A stretch of DNA of 64,000 nucleotides from an uncultured Acetatifactor sp. (GCA_910580225.1 CAJTXE010000003.1:70675-134674), one strand, 5' to 3'. Positions 25,080 through 34,699 are shown, counted from the stretch's first letter. The notes: a model not told the origin generated them from the sequence alone. Made by a program: numbers and translations.

Positions 25080-26708
25080 ATGGAAGAAAAATATAATTTA
25101 AGTGAATATGTTGACAGACTGTATTCAGCTGCTTTGAAAAAGACGCGGGACTCTTATGCGGCAGAAGAGATAGCCCAGGAGACATTTCTGGCTGTCATCA
25201 GCCAGCTTTCCCGGGGGAAGAAGCCTGATAACCTGTGGGCATGGCTTCTTACCATCCTCTCCAACAAATACTGTGACTGGCTGCGGGAGAAGTACAACAA
25301 ACCCCAGATCAGCTTCGAAGAGTACCCCTTCGAGATAGCCCAGGAGCCCGAACCGGAGGAGGAGTCCGTGGAAAAACTGGAGGTAATCCGCAGAGAACTG
25401 GGTTATCTGGCCCGGATACACCGGGAAGTGATGGTGCGATTTTACATGCATGGGCATACGGTGGAACGGATTGCAGCAGACCTGGGGATTCCTTCGGGAA
25501 CAGTGAAAAGCCGGCTGAATATAGGAAGACAGCATATCAGAAAAGGAGTGGCTGATATGGAAAACTATACAAGACAAAGTTATGAACCGGATACCCTGCA
25601 CCTGTCCTGTTCCGGAGAGATAGGACTTAACAATGAACCTTTTTCGTTGGTGTCTTCTGCGGATAAGCTGGCCCAGAGCATTCTGAGCCTTGCCTACCCA
25701 AAGCCCTTAACCGAGACTGAGCTTGCCAAAGCCCTTGGAGTTCCCGCGGCTTTTGTGGAGCCTGTGACGGAGAGACTGATTCAGGGCGAACTTATGAAGC
25801 GTACAGAAGGTGGGAAAGTATATACGGATTTTATTATCTTTACAGAAAGGGACAGGAAGGCGACCTTTGAACGACAGCTTGCCCTTGCGGAAGACCACTT
25901 TCAGTTGTTCTGGGAGGATGTTGGGCTGGCGCTAGGCGAACTGCGGCAAAAACCCTGGTACCTGCGCCAGACGGAGCGGGCACGGACCAGGTTGGAACTT
26001 CATTTCTGCATACGACTTTTGATAAATGCCTGTGTTTCGGTCCGGGATGAAGTCACGGGGGATTTTCCGTATTCCGAGTATCCTTACCGCAGGGACGGAG
26101 GAAGATGGATTGCCATGGGCATGCAGTATTCGGCAGAGGATTGTAAAGAGAATGAAGAGCTGTTCTGGAAATATAATGTAAATGGGCAGGCAGGGAACAT
26201 GGATCGGAATTTCCGGGATACAAAATTTCTGCAGATACTGCTGTACGATACGGCGTTGGGAAATCTTCCTGATCATAAGTGGATACCCGAGTATAAGAAA
26301 TGGTTCTATGAACTGTGGAAGAAGGTGCCTGCCGAAGAGTCAGCGGTAAGCGCCCATGTGCTGGAGGATGCGGAGATCCTGATAGAGCATGGCTTCCTGC
26401 GGCGGGAGGATACCTTGGAACTGGATATTCCAGTACTGACCACAGAGGAGTATCAGGAGGAAGGACTTCTGTGGGAAGTATATGTGGAGAAGATTGCGGC
26501 CCGAGTCCGGGAGGTGCTGCAGCCGATCTTTGATAATGGTTTTGTAAAGTTGCCCGCTCATCTGAAGGATGTGCCCAGATGGCAGCAGTATATGTTCTGC
26601 GGAGACCGTATTCCCATGGCGCTGATCTGCAGGGCCAGGGAGATGGGGCTGTTCCTGGAGGGAGTGGATTATCCGGTGCCGGCTGCGTTGCTGATTTACG
26701 AGGTATAA
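25080..26708 (+). CDS. ECF-type RNA polymerase sigma factor with a long C-terminal extension
   Basis: 542 residues from ATG 25080 (AGGGG eight bases upstream). Residues about 1-160 are an ECF sigma factor: region 2 with SYAAEEIAQETFLAVIS and WAWLLTILSNKYCDWLRE, and region 4 with HTVERIAADLGIPSGTVKSR. A further about 380 residues follow. They start with a winged-helix-like segment (ETELAKALGVPAAFVEPVTE) and then a helix- and Trp/Tyr-rich domain I do not recognise. ECF factors with such C-terminal domains are usually controlled by ligand binding or proteolysis rather than by a separate anti-sigma factor, and none is adjacent. The target promoters are unknown. Confidence 0.82.
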   Translation: MEEKYNLSEYVDRLYSAALKKTRDSYAAEEIAQETFLAVISQLSRGKKPDNLWAWLLTILSNKYCDWLREKYNKPQISFEEYPFEIAQEPEPEEESVEKLEVIRRELGYLARIHREVMVRFYMHGHTVERIAADLGIPSGTVKSRLNIGRQHIRKGVADMENYTRQSYEPDTLHLSCSGEIGLNNEPFSLVSSADKLAQSILSLAYPKPLTETELAKALGVPAAFVEPVTERLIQGELMKRTEGGKVYTDFIIFTERDRKATFERQLALAEDHFQLFWEDVGLALGELRQKPWYLRQTERARTRLELHFCIRLLINACVSVRDEVTGDFPYSEYPYRRDGGRWIAMGMQYSAEDCKENEELFWKYNVNGQAGNMDRNFRDTKFLQILLYDTALGNLPDHKWIPEYKKWFYELWKKVPAEESAVSAHVLEDAEILIEHGFLRREDTLELDIPVLTTEEYQEEGLLWEVYVEKIAARVREVLQPIFDNGFVKLPAHLKDVPRWQQYMFCGDRIPMALICRAREMGLFLEGVDYPVPAALLIYEV

Positions 26709-26807
26709 GCATGTATGTTGATACCATACCGGCGGATTGACAGATGCTCAACGATATGTCTCTGATTTTCAGGACGAAATGAAAAAATGATAAAATAATA
26801 TAGAGAC

Positions 26808-26857
26808 TTGACTTTTGTATGAAATCGTACTAAACTTACATAGGTACGATTTCATAC
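26808..26857 (+). promoter_or_regulatory. Promoter with 14-bp palindromic operator ahead of marR
   Basis: TTGACT (26808-26813), a 17-bp spacer and TAAACT (26831-26836). A perfect 14-bp inverted repeat, GTATGAAATCGTAC (26817-26830) and its complement (26844-26857), fills the spacer and the expected start site, and T6 follows. It is best read as the MarR operator, but as RNA it could also end the upstream sigma transcript. Confidence 0.75.
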
Positions 26858-26888
26858 TTTTTTATTGAGAAAAGGCAGGAGGTATTGC

Positions 26889-27326
26889 ATGCAGGGCTAT
26901 ACGACAAAAGAAATGAAGCGCTTCAATTACCTGGTAAGTGAGACCAATGGGGCTTATCATGAGGCATATCTGAAACTGGGAATGTCCGACAGCGAAGGGC
27001 AGATTCTCTATACCATCTGCAATAACGGGGACAGCTGTCTCCTAAGCGAAATCTGCCGGCTGTCGGGTATCAGCAAGCAGACTGTGAATTCTGCTCTGCG
27101 GAAACTGGAGGGGGAGGGGATTGTCTATCTGGAGGCTTACGGCGGAAGACGGAAGCGGGTATGCCTGACGGAACAGGGGAAAGTTCTGGCAGAGCGGACA
27201 GTGGTGCGCCTGATCGAGATTGAGAACGGGATTCTGGATTCCTGGCCAAGGGAGAAACTGGAGCTGTATCTGGAACTGACAGAGAATTATTTAGAGGCGC
27301 TTCGGGATCAGATCCGGGAATTGTAA
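26889..27326 (+). CDS. MarR-family transcriptional regulator
   Basis: 145 residues, the normal size. The winged helix shows LSEICRLSGISKQTVNSALRKLEGEGIVYLE and the wing YGGRRKRVCLTEQGKVLAE. ATG 26889 has GGCAGGAGG ahead. It is transcribed with the MATE transporter 120 bases downstream. The long palindrome in its promoter suggests it represses its own operon and is released by a compound that the pump exports (inference from many MarR-efflux pairs). Confidence 0.92.
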   Translation: MQGYTTKEMKRFNYLVSETNGAYHEAYLKLGMSDSEGQILYTICNNGDSCLLSEICRLSGISKQTVNSALRKLEGEGIVYLEAYGGRRKRVCLTEQGKVLAERTVVRLIEIENGILDSWPREKLELYLELTENYLEALRDQIREL

Positions 27327-27445
27327 GGGGAATGGGACTCACATAAGAAAGCGGATTGAAAGCAGTGAATCCGGAACGGCTGCGGGGAAGAGAAATGCCG
27401 GAAGGTTCCGTGGTCCTGGAGGAAGCGGACAGGAGGGATTATATT

Positions 27446-28774
27446 ATGAAGATTCAATTATCAGATCATTTTGATTACAAAAAATTATTGCGGTTCACGC
27501 TGCCGTCTATTGTGATGATGATTTTTACATCCATCTATGGTGTGGTGGACGGGTTTTTCGTATCCAATTTCGTGGGGAAGACACCGTTTGCAGCGGTGAA
27601 TTTTATTATGCCTTTTCTGATGATTCTGGGTGCTGTGGGATTTATGTTCGGCACGGGAGGCAGCGCCCTGATCGCCATTACCATGGGAACCGGGGACCGG
27701 GAGCGGGCGAACAGATTGTTTTCCCTGTTTGTCTATATCTCTGCGATCTGCGGCGTAATCATTGCTGTCCTTGGGATTGTATTGATCCGTCCTGTGGCGG
27801 CTCTGTTAGGGGCAGAGGGGGTGTTGCTGGATAATTGCGTGCTGTACGGCAGAGTCATTTTGATTGCCCTTCCGGCTTTTATCCTGCAGTATGAGTTTCA
27901 GAGTTTCTTTATCACGGCGGAGAAACCCCAGCTGGGCCTGGCTGTTACCGTTGCGGCGGGGATGACGAATATGGTTCTGGACGGGGTGTTTGTTGGGCTG
28001 CTTCAATGGGGACTTGTGGGAGCAGCCGGGGCTACGGCGTTGAGTCAGGCAGTGGGCGGTATCATACCGCTGATATATTTCGGCCGCCCCAATACCAGTC
28101 TGCTGCGGCTTACCAGGACAAAGTTCGACGGCAGAGCCCTGTTGAAAACCTGTGTCAATGGTTCTTCTGAACTGATGTCGAATATTTCCATGTCTGTGGT
28201 GGGGATGTTTTATAATCTGCAGCTGATGAAATACGCCGGAGAGGACGGAGTTGCGGCTTATGGTGTGCTGATGTACGTGAGCATGATCTTTTTTGCCGCT
28301 TTTATCGGCTATTCCGTGGGGGTGGCTCCGGTGGTGGGCTATCATTACGGCGCGGGAAACAGGGAGGAGCTGAAAGGACTGCTGAAGCGGAGTCTGGTAC
28401 TGATCGGCATTTTTTCAGTGGGCATGCTGGGACTGGGGGAAGGGCTGGCCCGCCCCCTTTCCCTGATTTTTGTGGGATATGATGCAGAATTACTGGAACT
28501 GACTTTGGAGGGGTTTTTTGTGTATTCTTTTTCATTTTTGTTTGCGGGGATTGCTGTATATGGGTCTTCCTTTTTTACAGCGCTGGGCAATGGTCTGGTG
28601 TCGGCGCTGATTTCATTCCTGCGGACGCTGGTATTCCAGGTGGCGGCTGTGCTGCTGTTTCCTCTGGTGTGGGGGATTGACGGTATCTGGATCTCCATTG
28701 TGGCTGCGGAGCTGATGGCAGCTGTGGTGACTGTTTTGTTCCTGGTGGGGATGCGGGGAAAGTATCATTATTGA
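27446..28774 (+). CDS. MATE-family efflux transporter (MarR-linked)
   Basis: 442 residues with twelve hydrophobic segments in two halves. It begins MKIQLSDHFDYKKLLRFTLPSIVMMIFTSIYGVVDGFFVSNFVG, characteristic of the clostridial MATE branch. The start at 27446 follows AGGAGGG. It exports drugs or cationic metabolites using sodium or proton flux. Its position behind marR indicates inducible expression. Confidence 0.92.
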   Translation: MKIQLSDHFDYKKLLRFTLPSIVMMIFTSIYGVVDGFFVSNFVGKTPFAAVNFIMPFLMILGAVGFMFGTGGSALIAITMGTGDRERANRLFSLFVYISAICGVIIAVLGIVLIRPVAALLGAEGVLLDNCVLYGRVILIALPAFILQYEFQSFFITAEKPQLGLAVTVAAGMTNMVLDGVFVGLLQWGLVGAAGATALSQAVGGIIPLIYFGRPNTSLLRLTRTKFDGRALLKTCVNGSSELMSNISMSVVGMFYNLQLMKYAGEDGVAAYGVLMYVSMIFFAAFIGYSVGVAPVVGYHYGAGNREELKGLLKRSLVLIGIFSVGMLGLGEGLARPLSLIFVGYDAELLELTLEGFFVYSFSFLFAGIAVYGSSFFTALGNGLVSALISFLRTLVFQVAAVLLFPLVWGIDGIWISIVAAELMAAVVTVLFLVGMRGKYHY

Positions 28775-28932
28775 GAAGTATCAGACAATAGATGAAATGA
28801 GAAAGGATAAATTGGATACGACACTGCAGCAACTGAAAAGGCAGCGCATAATTCAGAAAATCAATATGGAAAACTCTGCCTTGACAAGTATCTGTATTCC
28901 GGCTATGATGCAGTTATAAATGGAAGAAACAT

Positions 28933-29241
28933 GTGGATGGCAGGGCCATCGGCAGTCTGACCATTGATTTTCCGGCGAAGCAGGTGCTGGTGGAGGGCAG
29001 AAGTGTCCGCCTGACAGCTCTGGAATTCAGATTGCTGGCCTATCTGGTTCGGAATGAAGGCAGAGTAATCTCCAAGCAGGAGCTGTTCGAACAGGTATGG
29101 GAGGATAAATTCACCGGAGACGGGACATTGAATGTGCATATCAGGAAGCTCAGGGAAGCCATTGAGCATAATCCCGGCAGTCCGAAATATATCCTTACAG
29201 TCTGGGGGGACGGATATCGGTTCTGTGGAGAACAGTCATGA
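28933..29241 (+). pseudogene. Response regulator fragment: OmpR-type DNA-binding domain without receiver
   Basis: About 102 codons encode a complete trans_reg_C winged helix (LTIDFPAKQVLVEG, VRLTALEFRLLAYLVRN, TLNVHIRKLREAIE, ILTVWGDGYRF). There is no receiver domain. An in-frame TGA sits just upstream near 28909, and only 158 bases separate the gene from the preceding MATE gene, too few for about 120 receiver residues. The only in-frame starts are a GTG at 28933 or nearby. It overlaps the intact kinase gene by four bases, as in a normal regulator-kinase pair. Either the receiver was deleted or the protein works as a stand-alone DNA-binding domain. Confidence 0.72.
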
Positions 29242-30593
29242 AGAGGCGCTGTTTTCAAGTGGTGCTTCTGCTGATATTCGGGGTGGAACTGGGAGGCTTG
29301 TTCCTCTTTTCGGCCCAAGACACCGAAAATCTGCTGGATTCTGTCGCAGTAAATGAAGAACGATATTCCGTACAGGAAAACTGGAACAGAATGGAGGCCC
29401 ATAGAGGAAAGACGGGGCTGGACTATGCGGTGATCGATAATGCGGGCAAGGTACTGTTTCGCACGAGGGCCGGCCTCAGCGAGAATATGAATCAGGCGGT
29501 GATTCACAGGGACACAATTGTGGATGTGGAGCAGGACGGACATGTAGTGGGGAAGATATTGATTTATAATAACGGAGAAGAGCTGCTTGTAACCCGAAAG
29601 CGGGCGGCCGTGGTGGTTTTGGGAACTTCGATTGCCGTTCAGGCGATACTGTATATGTCTTATACCGCATATCTGAACCGCAGAATGATTCGGCCGTTTC
29701 AGGATATGAAGCATTTTGCCCGCAGAGTGGCGGGAGGAAATCTTGATATTCCGCTGGAGATGGACCGATATAATCTGTTCGGTGCATTTACAGAGAGCTT
29801 TGACATTATGCGGGCGGAACTGAAGAGGGCCAGAGTGGCAGAGGCGAAAGCCAATGCGGACAAAAAGGAGCTGGTGGCCAAGCTTTCTCACGATATTAAG
29901 ACACCGGTAGCCAGCATACAGGCCGCCGCTGAAGTGGGAGCGGCTTTGGCGGAGCATGTCCGTTCCGGAACAGCGGAAAAGAATGTATGTTCAGGAGGCG
30001 CCCAGGGACAGGAGGAGCTGCTGCTGGCGGGAATGGGGGATAATTACCTGCAGATCATACGCAAGGCGGAACAGATCAACACGCTTGTGACCAATCTGTT
30101 CACGGCTACGCTGGAGGAGATGGAACAGCTGACTGTGACTCCTGGGGATATGGAGTCAGGAGAGCTTACGGCCATTTTGGAAAGTGCGGATTATCTGCAT
30201 CGTGCAGTGCTTCCGGCAGTTCCGGACTGTCTGCTGTATGGGGACAGACTTCGCTTGCAGCAGGTATTTGACAATCTGTTTGCCAATTCTTACAAATATG
30301 CGGATACGAAGATTGATGTGACATTAGAGACAGGGGGCGGATATCTTGCTGTGGAGATGGAGGACAGGGGCGGTGGTGTGGGCAGTGAAGAATTGCCTCT
30401 GATAAAGGAAAAGTTCAGACGAGGGAGTAATGCGAAGGAGGCGGAAGGAGCAGGACTGGGGCTGTATATCGCGGATTATTTTATGAAAGCAATGCAGGGG
30501 AAGCTTCTGGTGGAAAATGGGGAAAAGGGACTGCGGGTTACGGTAGTAATCCGAATGAGCGGCTGCGATACAGCAGAGCAGATTAAAATATAA
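29238..30593 (+). CDS. Sensor histidine kinase
   Basis: 451 residues. Transmembrane segment near 8-26, an outside sensor region of about 90 residues, second membrane segment near 115-138, then a HAMP-like linker. The H-box is LVAKLSHDIKTPVASIQAA; then FDNLFANSYKYADTKID (N-box), MEDRGGGVG (G1) and GAGLGLYIADYF (G2). Between the two dimerisation helices lies an unusual Gly/Ala-rich insertion of about 20-25 residues (RSGTAEKNVCSGGAQGQEE). The start overlaps the regulator fragment (ATGA). With that regulator lacking a receiver, its phosphotransfer partner is unclear. Confidence 0.9.
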   Translation: MKRRCFQVVLLLIFGVELGGLFLFSAQDTENLLDSVAVNEERYSVQENWNRMEAHRGKTGLDYAVIDNAGKVLFRTRAGLSENMNQAVIHRDTIVDVEQDGHVVGKILIYNNGEELLVTRKRAAVVVLGTSIAVQAILYMSYTAYLNRRMIRPFQDMKHFARRVAGGNLDIPLEMDRYNLFGAFTESFDIMRAELKRARVAEAKANADKKELVAKLSHDIKTPVASIQAAAEVGAALAEHVRSGTAEKNVCSGGAQGQEELLLAGMGDNYLQIIRKAEQINTLVTNLFTATLEEMEQLTVTPGDMESGELTAILESADYLHRAVLPAVPDCLLYGDRLRLQQVFDNLFANSYKYADTKIDVTLETGGGYLAVEMEDRGGGVGSEELPLIKEKFRRGSNAKEAEGAGLGLYIADYFMKAMQGKLLVENGEKGLRVTVVIRMSGCDTAEQIKI

Positions 30594-30914
30594 GACAGCA
30601 GATAAACGCCGGCCGTGTTGCTTTTTTCCATAAACCATGCTATGATAAAAAACGCCGTAGAGACCATCCTTGTCAAGCGCCTTTAAGGATGGATTTTGAT
30701 AAAGTGAAAGAGGAAAGGAGACTTCCATATGATGAGATACGTTAAGTCTGCATAGCACTGGCTATTGCAGAATAAGCAGCGGTGCCGCATCCTGGCGGAC
30801 TGACCGATGCAAGGAAATGTTATAGCCAATGCTTTCCTGAAATTGTTACTTTCACTGTGCACTGAAATGTGGGCTGTGAACAGAAATTGGAAATTGACAA
30901 TGGAGGAGGCAGAC

Positions 30915-31202
30915 ATGGGCTATATAAGAGCAGAAGAAATTCTGCCGGGCGAGATTATAGAACTGATTCAGGAGTATGTTGACGGAACAAACATATATAT
31001 TCCGCGAAAGCAGGAACACAGAAGGGAATGGGGGGCTAAAACCACCTACCGGGTGGAGCTGCAGGACAGAAACCACCTGATTTACAGGGACTATCTGGCC
31101 GGTATGCCGATTTATGAATTGGCTGAGACTTATTATTTATCTGAGAAAAGCATACAGCGGATTATTCGACAGGAGAGACTGTCACACAGGGAGCTGACTT
31201 AA
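30915..31202 (+). CDS. CD3324-type small DNA-binding protein
   Basis: 95 residues from ATG 30915 (GGAGG ahead). MGYIRAEEILPGEIIELIQEYVDG and IYIPRK are typical of CD3324-like proteins, and the C-terminal LAETYYLSEKSIQRIIRQ is a helix-turn-helix related to the Mor family. It is probably a small transcription factor. Its stop codon lies in the loop of the terminator hairpin. Target unknown. Confidence 0.78.
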   Translation: MGYIRAEEILPGEIIELIQEYVDGTNIYIPRKQEHRREWGAKTTYRVELQDRNHLIYRDYLAGMPIYELAETYYLSEKSIQRIIRQERLSHRELT

Positions 31203-31219
31203 GGTCGGTTCCTTTTTTT
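31190..31219 (+). terminator. Intrinsic terminator overlapping the 3' end of the CD3324-type gene
   Basis: GGAGCTGAC (31190-31198) pairs with GTCGGTTCC (31204-31212) around a five-base loop containing the stop codon, followed by seven T. Confidence 0.85.
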
Positions 31220-31224
31220 ATGCC

Positions 31225-31312
31225 CAAGCCCGTGCAGTAGAAGTCTGCCGCTAAAGCGGAGCACGGGCTGTGCGGCGAGTAGGGATAAAATCTTCCCCCG
31301 GACGACACGCCG
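31225..31312. other. Structured intergenic element before the ABC transporter
   Basis: GCCCGTGC (31228-31235) pairs with GCACGGGC (31261-31268), enclosing a smaller CCGCT-AA-AGCGG hairpin (31248-31259). A second stem, GCGGCG/CGCCGC, follows. The 282-base gap between the CD3324-type and ABC genes otherwise shows no gene. It could be a leader RNA or a dispersed repeat. Confidence 0.5.
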
Positions 31313-31484
31313 CGTATCATCCGTAGGAAAGAGATGGTTATGAAAGGTCAGAATATATAGTAATAATTTAAGGTTTCCATAAGGATTGGATAAAGACATT
31401 TAAGGATTCCTGAGGGAAAATAGAACATAGAGAAGGCACGGCAGCCGGAGAAGGCTGGTGCACAGAAAGGCAGGGATTCCATTT

Positions 31485-32243
31485 ATGAAAAACGTTTTAT
31501 TGCAGACAGAGGCCCTGAGTAAATCTTTTTCCAACGGAGGGGTATTACAGCATGTTCTGAAAAATATTGATTTACAGTTGTATGAGGGAGATTTCACAGT
31601 GATTATGGGAGCCAGCGGAGCGGGGAAGTCCACACTTTTGTATGCGCTGTCAGGGATGGATACCCCTTCTCTGGGAAAGATTACTTTCGGGAAGGAGATC
31701 ATATCGGAATTGAATTCTGACGATCTGGCTGTATTTCGCCGAAGGTCCTGCGGATTTGTATTCCAGCAGATTTATCTAATCGATGGGATGAGCGTGATGG
31801 ATAATGTACTGGCGGCTGGACTACTGGTGAACAGGGACAAAAAGGTGTTGGTTCGGCGGGCAGAGGAACTGCTCCTGGCGGTAGATATTCCGGAGGAGGC
31901 ATGGAAGAAATTTCCTGCCCAGCTGTCCGGGGGAGAGGCCCAGCGGGTGGGGATTGTCCGGGCGCTGATCAATTCCCCCCGGATTCTTTTTGCCGACGAG
32001 CCTACTGGGGCACTGAACTCCAAAACCGGTCTGGATGTCCTGGATACTCTCAGCCGGTTTAACGGACAGGGACAGAGCGTGGTAATGGTGACCCATGATA
32101 TGCGTTCCGCCAGGCGGGGCAATCGGATTTTATATCTGAGGGACGGTGCAGTTCTGGGAGAATGTGATTTGGGAACCTATGTGCATGGTGACAGGGGCCG
32201 ACATGAGAAATTATCCGCCTTTCTGGAAGAAATGGGGTGGTAG
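31485..32243 (+). CDS. ABC transporter ATP-binding protein (MacB/LolD type)
   Basis: 252 residues from ATG 31485. Walker A is GASGAGKST, the signature LSGGEAQRVG, Walker B ILFADEPTGAL and the switch histidine VVMVTHDMRSA. The ADEPTGALN stretch is characteristic of the MacB/BceA class that pairs with FtsX-type permeases. It sits three bases from the permease gene. It lies just downstream of the kinase and may be under its control, by analogy with Bce-type systems. Confidence 0.93.
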   Translation: MKNVLLQTEALSKSFSNGGVLQHVLKNIDLQLYEGDFTVIMGASGAGKSTLLYALSGMDTPSLGKITFGKEIISELNSDDLAVFRRRSCGFVFQQIYLIDGMSVMDNVLAAGLLVNRDKKVLVRRAEELLLAVDIPEEAWKKFPAQLSGGEAQRVGIVRALINSPRILFADEPTGALNSKTGLDVLDTLSRFNGQGQSVVMVTHDMRSARRGNRILYLRDGAVLGECDLGTYVHGDRGRHEKLSAFLEEMGW

Positions 32244-32245
32244 AT

Positions 32246-34597
32246 ATGAGTAAATATTTTCTGATAGCCGCCTCTAATCTGAGACGGGCTAAGGGGCAGA
32301 CCACGGCGATTGTGGCATTGATTGTGCTGGCATCAGCCATGCTGAATTTATGGATGATGCTTTCCATGGATTATAAACGTAATTTCGATAGATATCATGA
32401 GAAGCTGAATGCAGAACATGTGACCCTGGCCTTGAGCAGCCGAAGTGAGGAATTGATGGATTTCGTGGCGGAGACGCTGGAAAAAGACGAGCGTACCATG
32501 GAGTTTATCATGGAGGATGCGCTGTGTATAGTGGGAAGTTTTGCCTACAATGAGGGTGAAGTGAATACGGAATTTGTAATTTTGGAGAAAGAGACGGCCC
32601 TGAACCGGGTGATAGGGAGAATTGAGATCGTAGAGGAGGGGATATGTACAGGCGGTGTCTATTTGCCAATGTTGTACGGTATGGATGGGAATATTTCTCC
32701 GGGAGACAGGATAGAGATCAATATTGGCAGCAATACATTGGAATACACGGTCTGCGGTTTTTTTAACAGCATAATGGCGGGGTCTCATAATTGCAGCATG
32801 AGTGCTCTTTTGCTGACAGAGGATCTGTATGAGGAATTGGAGGAAAAGGGATATGCGCCTGCATCCACGCTGGTGTCCGTACGGATCCGGGAGAGCGGAG
32901 AAAGTGAAGATTTCGAGGCGATGTTGAAAAATACTGTGTCTTCACGTTTTCCGGAGGTACGCACTCAGAGCAATTCCTATACAATGGTATCCGCCTCACG
33001 ATATATTTCACAGATGATCTGTTCCGGGGTGGTCAGTGCAATGGCTTTCTTTGTGACAGTGATCGCACTGGTGGTGATTGCGTCCAATGTTATTCAGGAT
33101 ATTCAGGAAAATATGCGGAGTCTGGGAGCGTTGAAGGCCATAGGATACAGGAGTGGACAAATCATCGGAGCGTTGCTGCTACAATTTTCAGGCGTGGCGG
33201 TTCTGGCTTCTCTGGCAGGAATCGGTGTTTCCTACTGCCTGTTTCCAACGGTGAATACTATGATGATTTCTCAGACCGGAATTCCTTATGAAATTCATTT
33301 CCTGCCTGTGCCTTTTGGGCTTACGGTTTGTGCCATTGGCGGAACCGTCACATTGGCTGTGTGGCTGTCCGCCCGCAGGATTCGCAGAATTGATCCGGTA
33401 ATTGCATTAAGACATGGAGTTAGTACACATAATTTTAAACGGAATCATGTTCCTCTGGGGGAAACATGGATGCCGCTTCATCTGGCTCTGGCCATGAAAA
33501 CCACGCTTTCCGGGGTGAAACAGAATGTCACAGTATGTATTACCATGCTGGTCCTCTCTCTTGTGGTGGTCTTTTCCGGGCTGATGGTGGAGAATGTCAT
33601 TGTGAATATGGATCCCTTTATCAATTTGATTGTGGGGGAGACAGCGGATTCCTGCATCAATGTTGACGCTGCGGCGGAGGCGGAATTTCTAAGGATGATG
33701 GAGACGGAGGACAGTGTGGAGAAAGTTTATCTGTATCATTCTGAGGAAGTGACTCATGGGGACGGGGATGGCATTGTACTGATAGCCACGATGTCAGAGG
33801 ACTTTTCAAAGGTCAATAACCAGGATGTGTGCTTCCAGGGGCGTTTTCCCCGTTATGACAATGAAGTGGCGCTTGCGGCCAAATATGCCGGGGAAAAAAA
33901 TCTGAAAATCGGTGACGAAATTACGCTGAGGGCACAGGGACAGGGGCAAAAGTATCTGATCTGCGGTTTTACTCAGATCTCCAGCAACCTGGGCAAGGAC
34001 TGTCTGCTGACACGAGAGGGCTATGCCCGTATGGGGACACCGGAGAACCTCAGTTATTATGTAAATCTGGAGCCAGGGACGGATATCGAAGTCTTCCATG
34101 AGAGGATCAGCAGCCGGTTAGGTAGAGATGTAAACGCGACAATTAATGTTCGTTCTACCATAGATGGCTCTTCGGCGGTGTACGTATCGCTTATGAAGAT
34201 TCTGGTGGCTGTGGTTCTGGTGCTGGCAGGAGCTGTGGTGGTATTTGTGCTATATCTGCTGGTCCGCACCATGTTGAACAGCAAGACAGGGGATTATGGG
34301 ATTATGAAGGCGCTGGGATATACCACAGGAGGTTTGATCCTGCAAATGGCAGTCAGTTTTATGCCTGCGGTTATTCTGTCCTGCGGGGTGGGGCTTGCAC
34401 TGTGCGCCGGTATCATTAATCCTCTCACCGCGCTGTTTCTGCATGGTATTGGAATCGTGAAGTGTACTTTTATCGTTCCGGTTGATTTTATAGCAGTGAC
34501 AGGTGTTGGGCTGGTGAGTTTTACGTTTGGAACAGCCTGTCTGCTATCTCTGAAGATCAGGAAAATCAGCCCTGTGACATTGCTGTCCGGAGAGTAA
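32246..34597 (+). CDS. FtsX-type ABC permease
   Basis: 783 residues. One membrane segment at the N-terminus, a large extracytoplasmic domain of about 230 residues, then three segments (VSAMAFFVTVIALVVIASN and on). A second half repeats the pattern and ends with SLKIRKISPVTLLSGE. The double FtsX core fits MacB-like or BceB-like transporters that flip substrates or sense antimicrobial peptides rather than import. ATG 32246 is preceded by AATGGGGTGG. A strong terminator at 34700 closes the operon. Confidence 0.9.
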   Translation: MSKYFLIAASNLRRAKGQTTAIVALIVLASAMLNLWMMLSMDYKRNFDRYHEKLNAEHVTLALSSRSEELMDFVAETLEKDERTMEFIMEDALCIVGSFAYNEGEVNTEFVILEKETALNRVIGRIEIVEEGICTGGVYLPMLYGMDGNISPGDRIEINIGSNTLEYTVCGFFNSIMAGSHNCSMSALLLTEDLYEELEEKGYAPASTLVSVRIRESGESEDFEAMLKNTVSSRFPEVRTQSNSYTMVSASRYISQMICSGVVSAMAFFVTVIALVVIASNVIQDIQENMRSLGALKAIGYRSGQIIGALLLQFSGVAVLASLAGIGVSYCLFPTVNTMMISQTGIPYEIHFLPVPFGLTVCAIGGTVTLAVWLSARRIRRIDPVIALRHGVSTHNFKRNHVPLGETWMPLHLALAMKTTLSGVKQNVTVCITMLVLSLVVVFSGLMVENVIVNMDPFINLIVGETADSCINVDAAAEAEFLRMMETEDSVEKVYLYHSEEVTHGDGDGIVLIATMSEDFSKVNNQDVCFQGRFPRYDNEVALAAKYAGEKNLKIGDEITLRAQGQGQKYLICGFTQISSNLGKDCLLTREGYARMGTPENLSYYVNLEPGTDIEVFHERISSRLGRDVNATINVRSTIDGSSAVYVSLMKILVAVVLVLAGAVVVFVLYLLVRTMLNSKTGDYGIMKALGYTTGGLILQMAVSFMPAVILSCGVGLALCAGIINPLTALFLHGIGIVKCTFIVPVDFIAVTGVGLVSFTFGTACLLSLKIRKISPVTLLSGE

Positions 34598-34699
34598 GGG
34601 AGCGGGAGCTGAAAAAATCCGGCAATCTGTTCTTTGACCGGAGGAACGTATATGGATCCATTTGTGAAGTGCTGAATCAATTTTGGATATTTTACAGCG

